In this document: in pieces, positions 1-5,894 of the stretch
Numbering within the stretch: position 1 is the first letter of the stretch
Layout: each line of letters starts with the position of its first letter
The notes under the pieces: model-generated
Seen by the model: the letters and a program-made list of their open reading frames with translations, nothing else
Databases searched by the model: none
Told to the model about the DNA's origin: nothing
Translations under genes and position numbers: made by a program
NCBI GenBank assembly: GCA_005240105.1
Contig: SBAT01000012.1
Span: 1 to 6,864, forward strand
Length of the DNA stretch: 6,864 nucleotides
DNA from: Chloroflexota bacterium
Lineage (GTDB): Bacteria > Cyanobacteriota > Vampirovibrionia > Obscuribacterales > Obscuribacteraceae
Direction: 5' to 3'

Positions 1-97
1 CGGTAGCCTTGTCAGCAGCGGATGCCACACCCTGGGAAGCAATTCCCAAAGCTGCTACCAAAGCTGAAGCTAGTTGAACTTTGTTGAGGTTATTCAT
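1..97 (-). CDS. N-terminus of an exported protein (partial, runs off left edge)
   Basis: Only the first 32 codons are visible, read leftwards from an ATG at 97. The peptide starts MNNLNKVQLASALVAALGIA and continues to an ASA|ADK stretch. This is a classical Sec signal peptide: a short N-region with Lys6, a hydrophobic core around residues 9-20, and an A-x-A cleavage site near residue 27. The start is well fixed by an AGGAGG Shine-Dalgarno (complement of 105-110) 7 nt upstream. The mature protein lies outside the window, so its function cannot be named. A periplasmic, outer-membrane or surface-layer protein is possible. The strong ribosome binding site suggests good expression. The 5' region carries a nested inverted repeat, listed separately. 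Confidence 0.8.
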   Translation of the reverse strand, partial: MNNLNKVQLASALVAALGIASQGVASAADKAT

Positions 98-104
98 GAA
101 CGAT

Positions 105-110
105 CCTCCT
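105..110 (-). promoter_or_regulatory. Strong Shine-Dalgarno of the exported-protein gene
   Basis: Read on the minus strand this is AGGAGG, a full match to the anti-Shine-Dalgarno core, 7 nt before the ATG at 97. It decides the start of the leftward gene. GATC on each side (102-105 and 111-114) could form a very short 4-bp stem with part of the SD in the loop, but that is too short to carry weight alone. Confidence 0.85.
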
Positions 111-142
111 GATCATAAATCCACGTAGTTTCCAGTTTTAAA

Positions 143-182
143 TCCCAAGAACATGACAAATTCCTGTCAGAGAAACTTGGGA
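143..182. repeat. Nested inverted repeat in the leader of the exported-protein gene
   Basis: Two perfect inverted repeats are nested. The outer pair is TCCCAAG (143-149) and CTTGGGA (176-182), 7 bp. The inner pair is TGACA (154-158) and TGTCA (165-169), 5 bp with a 6-nt loop. The internal loop between the stems is 4 nt on one side and 6 nt on the other. It lies 46 nt upstream of the ATG at 97. In the leftward transcript it could be a 5'-UTR stem-loop; as DNA it could be an operator. No T-tract follows on either strand, so it does not look like an intrinsic terminator. The symmetry is seen directly; the role is inferred. Confidence 0.5.
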
Positions 183-317
183 GAAACCACAATACACTAT
201 GGAATTGAAAGCTAAAATCCTTTATTACTTCCCTCTTAATAAGCTGGAAAGCAAGACCTGACGAAAAACCCGCGTTGCCAAGCGACGATAATATTGCACT
301 TTGGGCATATTGAGATT

Positions 318-953
318 GTGAAACTCAAACAACCTGAAAGAACAATTGCCAATGCCGTTGGTGAAGTTATCTCTTCATCTATTACTGAATTTACGACTGA
401 GCTTTGGTCTTCCGACAAAGACGGTAGCGCCTTAGAAATACCGCGTCCAAATTTTGGCAGCTTCTTGCGCGTCGAATCAGTCGAAGAGGGGCTCTCATCC
501 TACGCTGTTGTCTACAACATCATTACCGGTCCTTATGATGCGCAGCACAAACCATCGGCACTTGGATTAAGCAGGCAGGAATTGCGAATTGAACAGCCGC
601 ATATCTTCTCTCTTCTGCAAACACAAATCCATGCCACGATAATCGGCTTCAAACAAGACAATCAATTGCGTTTGCACTTGCCACCCAAGCCACCGCAAGT
701 CCACGATTTTGTCTTTGCTGCAAACTCAGACGAAGTGTGCGCACTAACTTTAGATCCAGGATTCTTGCGCCTCTTAACCAATGTGTTGAGTGTTCCGACA
801 GACGAACTCCTAGCCGCTGCAATTAGACAAGCAGAACCTTGCCACAGGGATGGCCATGCGTTTCTCGTCGAGGCAGGCAAAGCTCTTTCGCATCTCATCC
901 GTGATGACTACGACCGGCTTGTCTCACTCTTGAAAAAAATCAAGCCTTGCTGA
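318..953 (+). CDS. HAS-barrel domain protein of the cyanobacterial conserved family
   Basis: A 211-residue soluble protein with no signal peptide or membrane segment. From recall of the family, it matches cyanobacterial proteins annotated with a HAS-barrel (HerA/ATP-synthase barrel) domain. Shared landmarks, in order, are GEVI...TEF near the N-terminus, FGS then a YAVVYN strand, the ALGLSRQELRIEQPHIF stretch, LPPKPPQVH, a C-terminal helix ending LLAAAIRQA, and FLVEAGKALSHLIRDDYDRL near the end. The length fits the family. No biochemical role is known to me. I prefer the GTG at 318 (start V-K-L-K-Q-P), because family members begin close to this point and a GAG lies 3 nt upstream. An in-frame TTG at 294 would add 8 residues but has no Shine-Dalgarno. 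The 3' end overlaps the convergent permease gene by 14 bp. A GATAAT at 287-292 is a possible -10 that would put transcription start just before the GTG. Confidence 0.82.
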   Translation: MKLKQPERTIANAVGEVISSSITEFTTELWSSDKDGSALEIPRPNFGSFLRVESVEEGLSSYAVVYNIITGPYDAQHKPSALGLSRQELRIEQPHIFSLLQTQIHATIIGFKQDNQLRLHLPPKPPQVHDFVFAANSDEVCALTLDPGFLRLLTNVLSVPTDELLAAAIRQAEPCHRDGHAFLVEAGKALSHLIRDDYDRLVSLLKKIKPC

Positions 954-1821
954 AATCCGTATCGGCATATTTCAAATAAACAAAAACAGCTGCGGCAACA
1001 ATGATTATAAGAACCGTTGAAACAGCCGATCCAAAGGCCCAATCACGCACGGTCAGAAACTGGTTTTGAATGAGGTTACCAATAAACATAGTTTTGGCTC
1101 CACCCAACAGATCAGGCGTTACATAGTCGCCCAAGCTTGGGATGAAAACCATAATGACACCAGCAACAATGCCACGCGCACTAAGAGGCAGAGTTATGCG
1201 ACAAAAAGACTGCCAGGGAGTGGCTCCCAAATCAGCTCCTGCTTCTAAGAGTTTAAGATCAAGCTTTTCAAAAGCAGCAAACACCGGCAAGATCATATAT
1301 GGCAAGTAGTTGTAAACCATGCCCAACATAATTGCTCCCGGCGTGTAGAGAATCGGCATTGGATTGGCGCAACCGACAAAGTGCATAAATTCCGTAAGCA
1401 AGCCTGTCGGTCTGAGGATAATCATCCAGGCATAAATGCGCAGCAAAAAGGATGTCCACATGGGCATCAACAAAAGCATCATCATCAAATTTTGGCGCTT
1501 CTTGGGTACACAAAAGGCCAGCCACAAAGAAAGTAGAAATCCAAGGACCAGGCAAACCACAGTTGTTGACATTGCCAGAATTAACGAGCGCCACAAAGTA
1601 CCCAAATAAGGTCCGGTGAAAAACCGGACGTAGTTAGAGAAGCTAAATCCCAAGCAAATCCGGCCAAGCTCATCGCGGAAGCCCAGGGAGAAGACAAGGA
1701 GAATGCAAAGAGGCACGACCATGAAGACTGCCAGGTAAATTCCGGCAGGCAGAAGGGTTAATAGCCCTGGACGCCACTTGGCTTGCAAGTAGGTAACACC
1801 CCGTTCGTATGCGCCAAGCAA
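940..1821 (-). CDS. potB: ABC transporter permease, PotB-like (spermidine/putrescine type)
   Basis: Inner-membrane permease subunit of a binding-protein-dependent ABC importer of the PotB/CysTWA class, which pairs with a second permease (PotC), an ATPase (PotA) and a binding protein (PotD). The protein has about six hydrophobic segments, near residues 20-45, 80-104, 112-137, 158-185, 214-232 and 266-284. The cytoplasmic EAA loop that contacts the ATPase is visible at about 192-213 (EAGADLGATPWQSFCRITLP). PotB-like stretches include MPMWTSFLLRIYAW (119-132), DLLGGAKTMFIGNLIQNQF (237-255) and VRDWAFGSA (258-266). Length is 293 aa from TTG 1821, or 282 aa from TTG 1788. The inner TTG has a GGGGTG 8 nt upstream and leaves the first membrane segment intact, so it may be the true start; no ATG or GTG is available upstream before the stop. 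Polyamine specificity is inferred from family resemblance; related permeases carry other solutes. No partner gene lies in the window. Confidence 0.85.
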   Translation of the reverse strand: MLGAYERGVTYLQAKWRPGLLTLLPAGIYLAVFMVVPLCILLVFSLGFRDELGRICLGFSFSNYVRFFTGPYLGTLWRSLILAMSTTVVCLVLGFLLSLWLAFCVPKKRQNLMMMLLLMPMWTSFLLRIYAWMIILRPTGLLTEFMHFVGCANPMPILYTPGAIMLGMVYNYLPYMILPVFAAFEKLDLKLLEAGADLGATPWQSFCRITLPLSARGIVAGVIMVFIPSLGDYVTPDLLGGAKTMFIGNLIQNQFLTVRDWAFGSAVSTVLIIIVAAAVFVYLKYADTDFSKA

Positions 1822-1868
1822 ATCATATAGATAGCTGCATCTTCATTCGTTAGTATTTTTTGATCATA

Positions 1869-1898
1869 TTCAGATTTGAGCCAAATACCCGAGATAAT
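1869..1898 (+). promoter_or_regulatory. Possible sigma70-type promoter for icd
   Basis: TTCAGA (1869-1874; 4 of 6 to TTGACA) and GATAAT (1893-1898; 5 of 6 to TATAAT) are separated by 18 bp. This would start transcription near 1905, about 60 nt before the icd ATG. The left arm of the inverted repeat at 1874-1882 abuts the -35 and the right arm falls just past the start, an operator-like layout. The -35 is weak, so this is only a candidate. Confidence 0.3.
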
Positions 1899-1923
1899 GG
1901 GTGGAGCTGTTATCGGCTCAAAT
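1874..1923. repeat. 9-bp inverted repeat in the potB-icd divergent region
   Basis: ATTTGAGCC (1874-1882) and GGCTCAAAT (1915-1923) are perfect reverse complements with 32 nt between them. Inside, GATAA (1893-1897) can pair with TTATC (1910-1914), which directly continues the right arm. ACCC (1887-1890) can pair with GGGT (1899-1902). These two inner pairings exclude each other. The element lies 41 nt before the icd start, after any promoter at 1869-1898 or overlapping it. It could be an operator dyad shared by the two divergent genes or a folded icd leader. No T-tract follows the right arm, so it is not a typical terminator. The function is inferred. Confidence 0.5.
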
Positions 1924-1952
1924 ATTTCGATACAGTTTCCAATATCCACGGT

Positions 1953-1957
1953 AGGGG
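1953..1957 (+). promoter_or_regulatory. Shine-Dalgarno that fixes the icd start
   Basis: AGGGG lies 7 nt before the ATG at 1965. It supports the 417-residue product over the longer open frame that begins with TTG at 1860. Confidence 0.75.
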
Positions 1958-1964
1958 CAGCAGA

Positions 1965-3218
1965 ATGTCGCAAGTGATTACCAAGAAATTTAACGGATTG
2001 AACGTTCCAGCCGGCGAAAAGATCGTTTTTGTAAACGGCAAGCCGGTAACGCCAGCAAAACCAATCATCCCTTTCATTGAAGGCGATGGCACAGGTGCTG
2101 ATATTTGGCGGGCCTCAAAGCGCGTATTTGATGCTGCCGTGGACAAAGCTTATGGCAAGGCACGCTCCATTGCCTGGTTTGAAATTTTTGCCGGTGAAAA
2201 GGCAAATGAGAACTTCGGTAATTGGCTACCTGAAGATAGTTTGGCTGCTATTAAAGAATTTGGTGTCGGTATTAAGGGTCCTCTAACCACACCAGTCGGA
2301 GGCGGTATCCGCAGCTTGAACGTCACCTTGCGTCAGATTTTTGACCTTTACTGTTGCGTTCGTCCGGTCCGCTACTTCCAGGGAGTTCCCTCACCGGTTG
2401 TCGCCCCACAGAAACTCGATGTCGTCATCTTCCGTGAAAACACCGAAGACGTTTATGCCGGCATTGAATACCCAATGGGTTCGGAAGAAGCCAAAAAGCT
2501 CATCAGCTTTATTGAAGGCTTCGGTAAGAAAATTCGCCCGGATTCAGGAATAGGCATCAAGCCAATTTCTAAATTTGGCTCCCAGCGTCTAATCAAGCGT
2601 GCTATCCAATATGCCATCGAGAACAAGCGCAAGAGCGTAACCATGATGCACAAAGGCAACATCATGAAGTTCACCGAAGGCGCTTTCAGAGACTGGGGCT
2701 ATGAAATGGCCAATGCTGAGTTCAAGGACAATGTAGTTAGCGAAGATACGCTCTGGTCCGAGTTTGAAGGTAAGATGCCGGATAACAAAGTACTCTTGAA
2801 CGATCGCATTGCTGATTCCATGTTCCAACAGGTTCTGACACGTCCGGATGAATATTCGGTCATTGCCACAACCAACTTGAATGGCGATTACCTCTCTGAC
2901 GCCTGTGCTGCTCAAGTCGGCGGTCTGGGTATTGCCCCAGGCGCTAACATTGGCGACGAATGTGCAATTTTCGAAGCCACTCACGGAACCGCTCCGAAAT
3001 ATGCCGGCAAGGATGTAATTAATCCAGGTTCGGTCATCCTCTCCGGCGCCATGATGTTCGAGTACCTCGGCTGGAACGAAGTACGTGACATTATCCACAG
3101 CGCCTTCGGCAAGACAATTCAGAAGAAGCTGGTTACGTACGATCTCGAGCGTTTGATGCCTGGTGCAACCAAGCTCAAAACATCGGAATTCGCCTCGGCA
3201 ATAATCGAAAACATGTAA
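1965..3218 (+). CDS. icd: Isocitrate dehydrogenase, NADP-dependent
   Basis: Cytoplasmic TCA-cycle enzyme that oxidatively decarboxylates isocitrate to 2-oxoglutarate with NADP+. The 417-residue product is close to E. coli Icd (416) and aligns along its whole length. Visible key residues are the substrate loop RSLNVTLRQ at 116-124 (Ser117 corresponds to E. coli Ser113), Tyr164 in EDVYAGIE, Lys230 in HKGNIMKFTEGAF, the metal-binding aspartates Asp284, Asp308 and Asp312 (the last two in NLNGDYLSD), and the ATHGTAPKYAG cofactor loop. NADP preference is supported by Lys345-Tyr346 and by Tyr392/Arg396 in TYDLERLM, the positions that select NADP in E. coli Icd. Ile352 replaces the E. coli Val351 conservatively. 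The segment around 255-276 is shorter than in E. coli. The ATG at 1965 has a good SD; an in-frame extension to 1860 is not conserved. The next gene starts 11 nt downstream. Confidence 0.97.
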   Translation: MSQVITKKFNGLNVPAGEKIVFVNGKPVTPAKPIIPFIEGDGTGADIWRASKRVFDAAVDKAYGKARSIAWFEIFAGEKANENFGNWLPEDSLAAIKEFGVGIKGPLTTPVGGGIRSLNVTLRQIFDLYCCVRPVRYFQGVPSPVVAPQKLDVVIFRENTEDVYAGIEYPMGSEEAKKLISFIEGFGKKIRPDSGIGIKPISKFGSQRLIKRAIQYAIENKRKSVTMMHKGNIMKFTEGAFRDWGYEMANAEFKDNVVSEDTLWSEFEGKMPDNKVLLNDRIADSMFQQVLTRPDEYSVIATTNLNGDYLSDACAAQVGGLGIAPGANIGDECAIFEATHGTAPKYAGKDVINPGSVILSGAMMFEYLGWNEVRDIIHSAFGKTIQKKLVTYDLERLMPGATKLKTSEFASAIIENM

Positions 3219-3222
3219 GGAG
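3217..3222 (+). promoter_or_regulatory. Shine-Dalgarno overlapping the icd stop codon
   Basis: AAGGAG shares bases with the icd TAA stop (3216-3218) and sits 7 nt before the ATG at 3230. Spacing favours that ATG over the GTG at 3227. The overlap lets ribosomes finishing icd load directly onto the small downstream gene. Confidence 0.75.
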
Positions 3223-3229
3223 TCCTGTG

Positions 3230-3439
3230 ATGACACAAGCCCAAATTGCCAAAGAAAAGCTCGTCTACTTGCGCCAGTGGGTTGGCGAACGAGTGGTAGT
3301 AATGTCCGTGCAAGACAAGAACTTCACGGGCACCCTAACCAACATTGTTTTCGACGGCACAAGACTGATGTACATCATGATCGATGACCGCATATGCGTT
3401 AACTTCGATCATATTGTCGAAATCCGCATCGAAAAATAG
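3230..3439 (+). CDS. Small uncharacterised protein, possible Sm-like fold
   Basis: A 69-residue protein between icd and fmt that I do not recognise as a named family. No signal peptide, membrane segment or cysteine pair is seen; Cys56 is the only cysteine. A probable N-terminal helix (about 2-17) is followed by five likely short strands near 20-27, 31-41, 45-51, 54-58 and 61-67. That order resembles an Sm/LSm small beta-barrel. NFTGTLTNIVFDG (31-43) is like an Sm1 motif with its conserved Gly (Gly34), and NFDHIVEIRI (58-67) could serve as a closing Sm2-like strand. The fold call is inference from pattern only; an RimP-C-type or PRC-type barrel is also possible. The reading frame is credible because of its good ribosome binding site, tight packing (11 nt after icd, 1-nt overlap with fmt) and normal composition. 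An RNA-related role would suit the fmt-rsmB neighbourhood but is not shown. Confidence 0.8.
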   Translation: MTQAQIAKEKLVYLRQWVGERVVVMSVQDKNFTGTLTNIVFDGTRLMYIMIDDRICVNFDHIVEIRIEK

Positions 3440-4395
3440 TGCGCATAATCTTCCTCGGAACGCCTCAGATAGCTGTTCCCACACTAGAGAAGCTAATTGA
3501 TTGGCCAAAAGGGGAAGTTGTAGCTGTTGTCACACAGCCTGATAAACCATCAGGTCGTGGCAAGCACTTGCACATGCCGCCAACAAAAGTTGTCGCTGAG
3601 GATTTTGGCATACCTGTATTGCAGCCGGTAAAACTTTCCAAATCGCCGGAAACTGTAGAAGCCATGAAAGACTTGAATCCAGAAGTCCTAGTCATGGTTG
3701 CCTTTGGGCAAATACTAAAGCAACCGGTGTTAGAGATGGCACCGTTTGGGGTGGTTAACTTGCACGCTTCGCTCTTGCCGAAATTGCGCGGACCGGCTCC
3801 AATCAATTGGGCAATAATCAACGGTGAATCATCAACCGGCATTACCACCATGTTCACCGATGCCGGCGTGGACACAGGCGACATGCTTCTCAAACGGGAA
3901 GTACCCATTGATCAAGACATGAACGCAGAAGAGCTGGCCCATGTTTTAGCAAAGGCAGGGGCTAATTTGGTAATTGAAACACTGGAGCACATGCTGGTCG
4001 GCAGCTTACGCCCTGAAAAACAAGACGACAGCCAGTCAACGCATGCGCCAATGATGAATAAGGAATTAGGGATAATCAATTGGGCAAAACCAGCTCAAGA
4101 AATCCATAACCTCGTGCGTGGACTGGTGCCCTGGCCAGGCACTTCAACTGCCTATCAGGACAAGCCTTTAAAAATAATCCAGACGAGGTTGTCTTACGGA
4201 CTGGTAGACATTTCTGAGACCCCGCATAAGCCAGGCGAGATTACAAAAATTGATGATGTATTAACTGTCGCTTGTGGAGTTGATGGCTCAGACCGCCTAG
4301 AAATCATTCAAGTCCAACCGGCAAACAAAGCAAAGATGCCGGCCAAAGACTGGGCCAACGGCGTGCACCTAAAACCAGGACAGGCTCTGGGTTAA
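3439..4395 (+). CDS. fmt: Methionyl-tRNA formyltransferase
   Basis: Cytoplasmic enzyme that transfers a formyl group from 10-formyltetrahydrofolate to Met-tRNAfMet for translation initiation. The 318-residue length is typical. The N-terminal Rossmann-like domain begins RIIFLGTP and contains VTQPDKPSGRGK (31-42). The catalytic signature is complete: Asn107 and His109 in VNLHASLLPKLRGPAPINWA, and Asp145 in GVDTGDML. The C-terminal tRNA-binding barrel starts after about 205, with INWAKPAQEIHNLVRGLVPWP (213-233) as its usual opening. The start is GTG at 3439, whose first G is the last base of the preceding TAG stop. No Shine-Dalgarno is evident, so initiation probably depends on ribosomes ending the small upstream gene. 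The rsmB ATG follows 2 nt after the stop. No def gene is visible nearby. Confidence 0.97.
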   Translation: MRIIFLGTPQIAVPTLEKLIDWPKGEVVAVVTQPDKPSGRGKHLHMPPTKVVAEDFGIPVLQPVKLSKSPETVEAMKDLNPEVLVMVAFGQILKQPVLEMAPFGVVNLHASLLPKLRGPAPINWAIINGESSTGITTMFTDAGVDTGDMLLKREVPIDQDMNAEELAHVLAKAGANLVIETLEHMLVGSLRPEKQDDSQSTHAPMMNKELGIINWAKPAQEIHNLVRGLVPWPGTSTAYQDKPLKIIQTRLSYGLVDISETPHKPGEITKIDDVLTVACGVDGSDRLEIIQVQPANKAKMPAKDWANGVHLKPGQALG

Positions 4396-4397
4396 AT

Positions 4398-5816
4398 ATG
4401 TCAGAAGAAACAAAACCACCATCAAAAGGCAATGCGCCCAAAAGCAAGGAAGGTCTAGCTTCTAGAAAACTTGCCCTGGAAGCATTGATCAAAATTGATT
4501 CTGATGGAGCCTATGCCAATTTAGCATTGTCCGCAGCCTTCAAACGCAAAGCCCTGCCCGAGCGGGATCGCGCCTTTGTCACAGCTCTTGTACAAGGTGT
4601 GACTCGCAATCGCCAGGTTATTGATCAGCAAATAAGCAAACTTTCTAAAAGACCCTTGGAGAAAATGCCTGCTTCGTTGCGCAATGTCTTGCGCATGGCC
4701 ATCTTTCAGCTGCAATTCATGCCGGACATGCCGGCCTCGGCTGTAATCAATACTGCCTGCGATCTAGCCAAGAAGACAGGACACGTCGGTCAAGTTGCCT
4801 TCACCAACGGCATACTGAGAAATTTTGCCCGTCAAGAAAACACCGAACCGGTTTCTGCCAATCAACCAGACTGGCTGGTTACAAAATGGCTTCAGCGTTG
4901 GGGCAAGGAAGAAACAGAAAAACTAGTTGCCTTTGCGAGTGAAATTCCGGAACTGACACTAAGAACCTGCGAGATGTCCATCACCGCTCAAGGATTGATG
5001 GATATCTTCAAAGCTAAAGGCATAGTCTCAAGACTTGGTGAGCTGGTTCCAACTTGTCTGATCATTGAAGATCGCGGCAATTTAAAAGGTCCAGTAAACA
5101 AGCTACCCGGCTATAAAGAAGGTCTGTTTACAGTACAAGACGAGGCAGCATCTTTTGTCTCCCTTGTTGTCGACCCTAAGCCTGGTGAGGTTGTAGTTGA
5201 TCTCTGCGCAGCCCCTGGTGGCAAGAGCGTACATCTGGCAGAACTAATGGAAAACAAAGGAAGGGTAATTGCCGTCGACAGTCATGGCGGCCGATTGAAG
5301 CTTCTTAAGGAAACCCGCAACAGGCTAGGTTTGACCAATATTGAAGTACTAATAGCCGATGGCACAAGCCTTGATCTAAAAGAATCTCTAGCCGAGGGCA
5401 TATTTGTTGATCGCATACTGATTGATGCACCGTGTTCCGGGACAGGCGTAATTAATCGGCGTTCAGACTTATCCTTGAACAGGCAGGCACCGGATATGGT
5501 GGCACTAGTTGAATTACAGAAACAATTGTTGGACAATGCCGGCAAACTTCTGAAGCCGGGCGGGGTAATGGTCTACTCTACCTGTTCTATTGAAGCAGAA
5601 GAAAATGAGGAGCTGATAAAGTGGTTCCTCGAAACCCACAAAGACTTTCAGCCTGACAGCCTGGAAGCCTTTATAAAACCGGAGCTTGCAGCTATTTGGC
5701 TTAAGGCAGACAAGGATTTCCAACCCACCAAAGGCTATCTGCAGCTATTGCCGTCCCGCCACAACCTCTCCGGTTTCTTCATTGCCAGACTGAAAAAACT
5801 TGAGAATAAGAATTAA
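4398..5816 (+). CDS. rsmB: 16S rRNA (cytosine-967-C5) methyltransferase
   Basis: SAM-dependent enzyme that makes m5C967 in 16S rRNA during small-subunit assembly. The 472-residue product has an N-terminal NusB-like RNA-binding helical domain (about 20-146), a linker and N1-type region with TVQDEAAS (245-252), and a C-terminal Rossmann methyltransferase domain. Motif I is VVVDLCAAPGGKS (265-277), the acidic SAM residue is Asp294 in AVDSHGGRLK, Asp321 lies in ADGT, motif IV is DAPCSGTGV with Cys346, and motif VI is YSTCSIEAEENE with the catalytic Cys396. It ends LPSRHNLSGFFIARLKK as the family does. The NusB-like domain separates it from RsmF-type enzymes. Its ATG lies 2 nt after the fmt stop with a weak TGGG as SD, so coupling to fmt is likely. 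The hydrophilic first 18 residues are not conserved-looking. Confidence 0.95.
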   Translation: MSEETKPPSKGNAPKSKEGLASRKLALEALIKIDSDGAYANLALSAAFKRKALPERDRAFVTALVQGVTRNRQVIDQQISKLSKRPLEKMPASLRNVLRMAIFQLQFMPDMPASAVINTACDLAKKTGHVGQVAFTNGILRNFARQENTEPVSANQPDWLVTKWLQRWGKEETEKLVAFASEIPELTLRTCEMSITAQGLMDIFKAKGIVSRLGELVPTCLIIEDRGNLKGPVNKLPGYKEGLFTVQDEAASFVSLVVDPKPGEVVVDLCAAPGGKSVHLAELMENKGRVIAVDSHGGRLKLLKETRNRLGLTNIEVLIADGTSLDLKESLAEGIFVDRILIDAPCSGTGVINRRSDLSLNRQAPDMVALVELQKQLLDNAGKLLKPGGVMVYSTCSIEAEENEELIKWFLETHKDFQPDSLEAFIKPELAAIWLKADKDFQPTKGYLQLLPSRHNLSGFFIARLKKLENKN

Positions 5817-5862
5817 TAACAAATAGGGTACAAGCCGCCTCACGTCCTACGTCAGTGGTACA

Positions 5863-5894
5863 CATAACTTGATACCTCAAAGGAGCAAGTTATG
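5863..5894 (+). promoter_or_regulatory. Hairpin that would hide the slipin start codon
   Basis: CATAACTTG (5863-5871) and CAAGTTATG (5886-5894) are a perfect 9-bp inverted repeat with a 14-nt loop. The last three bases of the right arm are the slipin ATG, and the loop holds the Shine-Dalgarno (AAAGGAG ending at 5885). In the loop CCT (5875-5877) can also pair with AGG (5881-5883). If the mRNA folds this way, both start codon and SD would be hard to reach, so translation may be regulated. The stem is AU-rich (three G-C pairs) and so only moderately stable. The pairing is seen; regulation is inferred. Confidence 0.45.

Noticed and set aside
1268..1594. 108-codon minus-strand frame within the permease gene
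   Set aside because: It is out of frame with a well-supported membrane protein and has no independent evidence.
1860..1964. In-frame upstream extension of icd by 35 residues from TTG 1860
   Set aside because: The ATG at 1965 has a proper Shine-Dalgarno and gives a family-length protein. The extension has no SD, covers the dyad and candidate promoter, and does not look like Icd sequence.
1758..1973. 71-codon minus-strand frame covering the potB-icd gap
   Set aside because: It overlaps the permease start in another frame and the icd start, has no motif, and covers the dyad. Non-coding regulatory sequence explains the region better.
2589..3236. Long open frame of 215 codons on the minus strand inside icd
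   Set aside because: It lies wholly antisense to a clearly conserved gene and has no recognisable motif; it is a codon-use shadow.
5827..5862. GGTACA repeated at 5827-5832 and 5857-5862, with ACGTCCTACGT between
   Set aside because: The repeats are six bases or less and there is no promoter or T-tract nearby; chance is enough to explain them.
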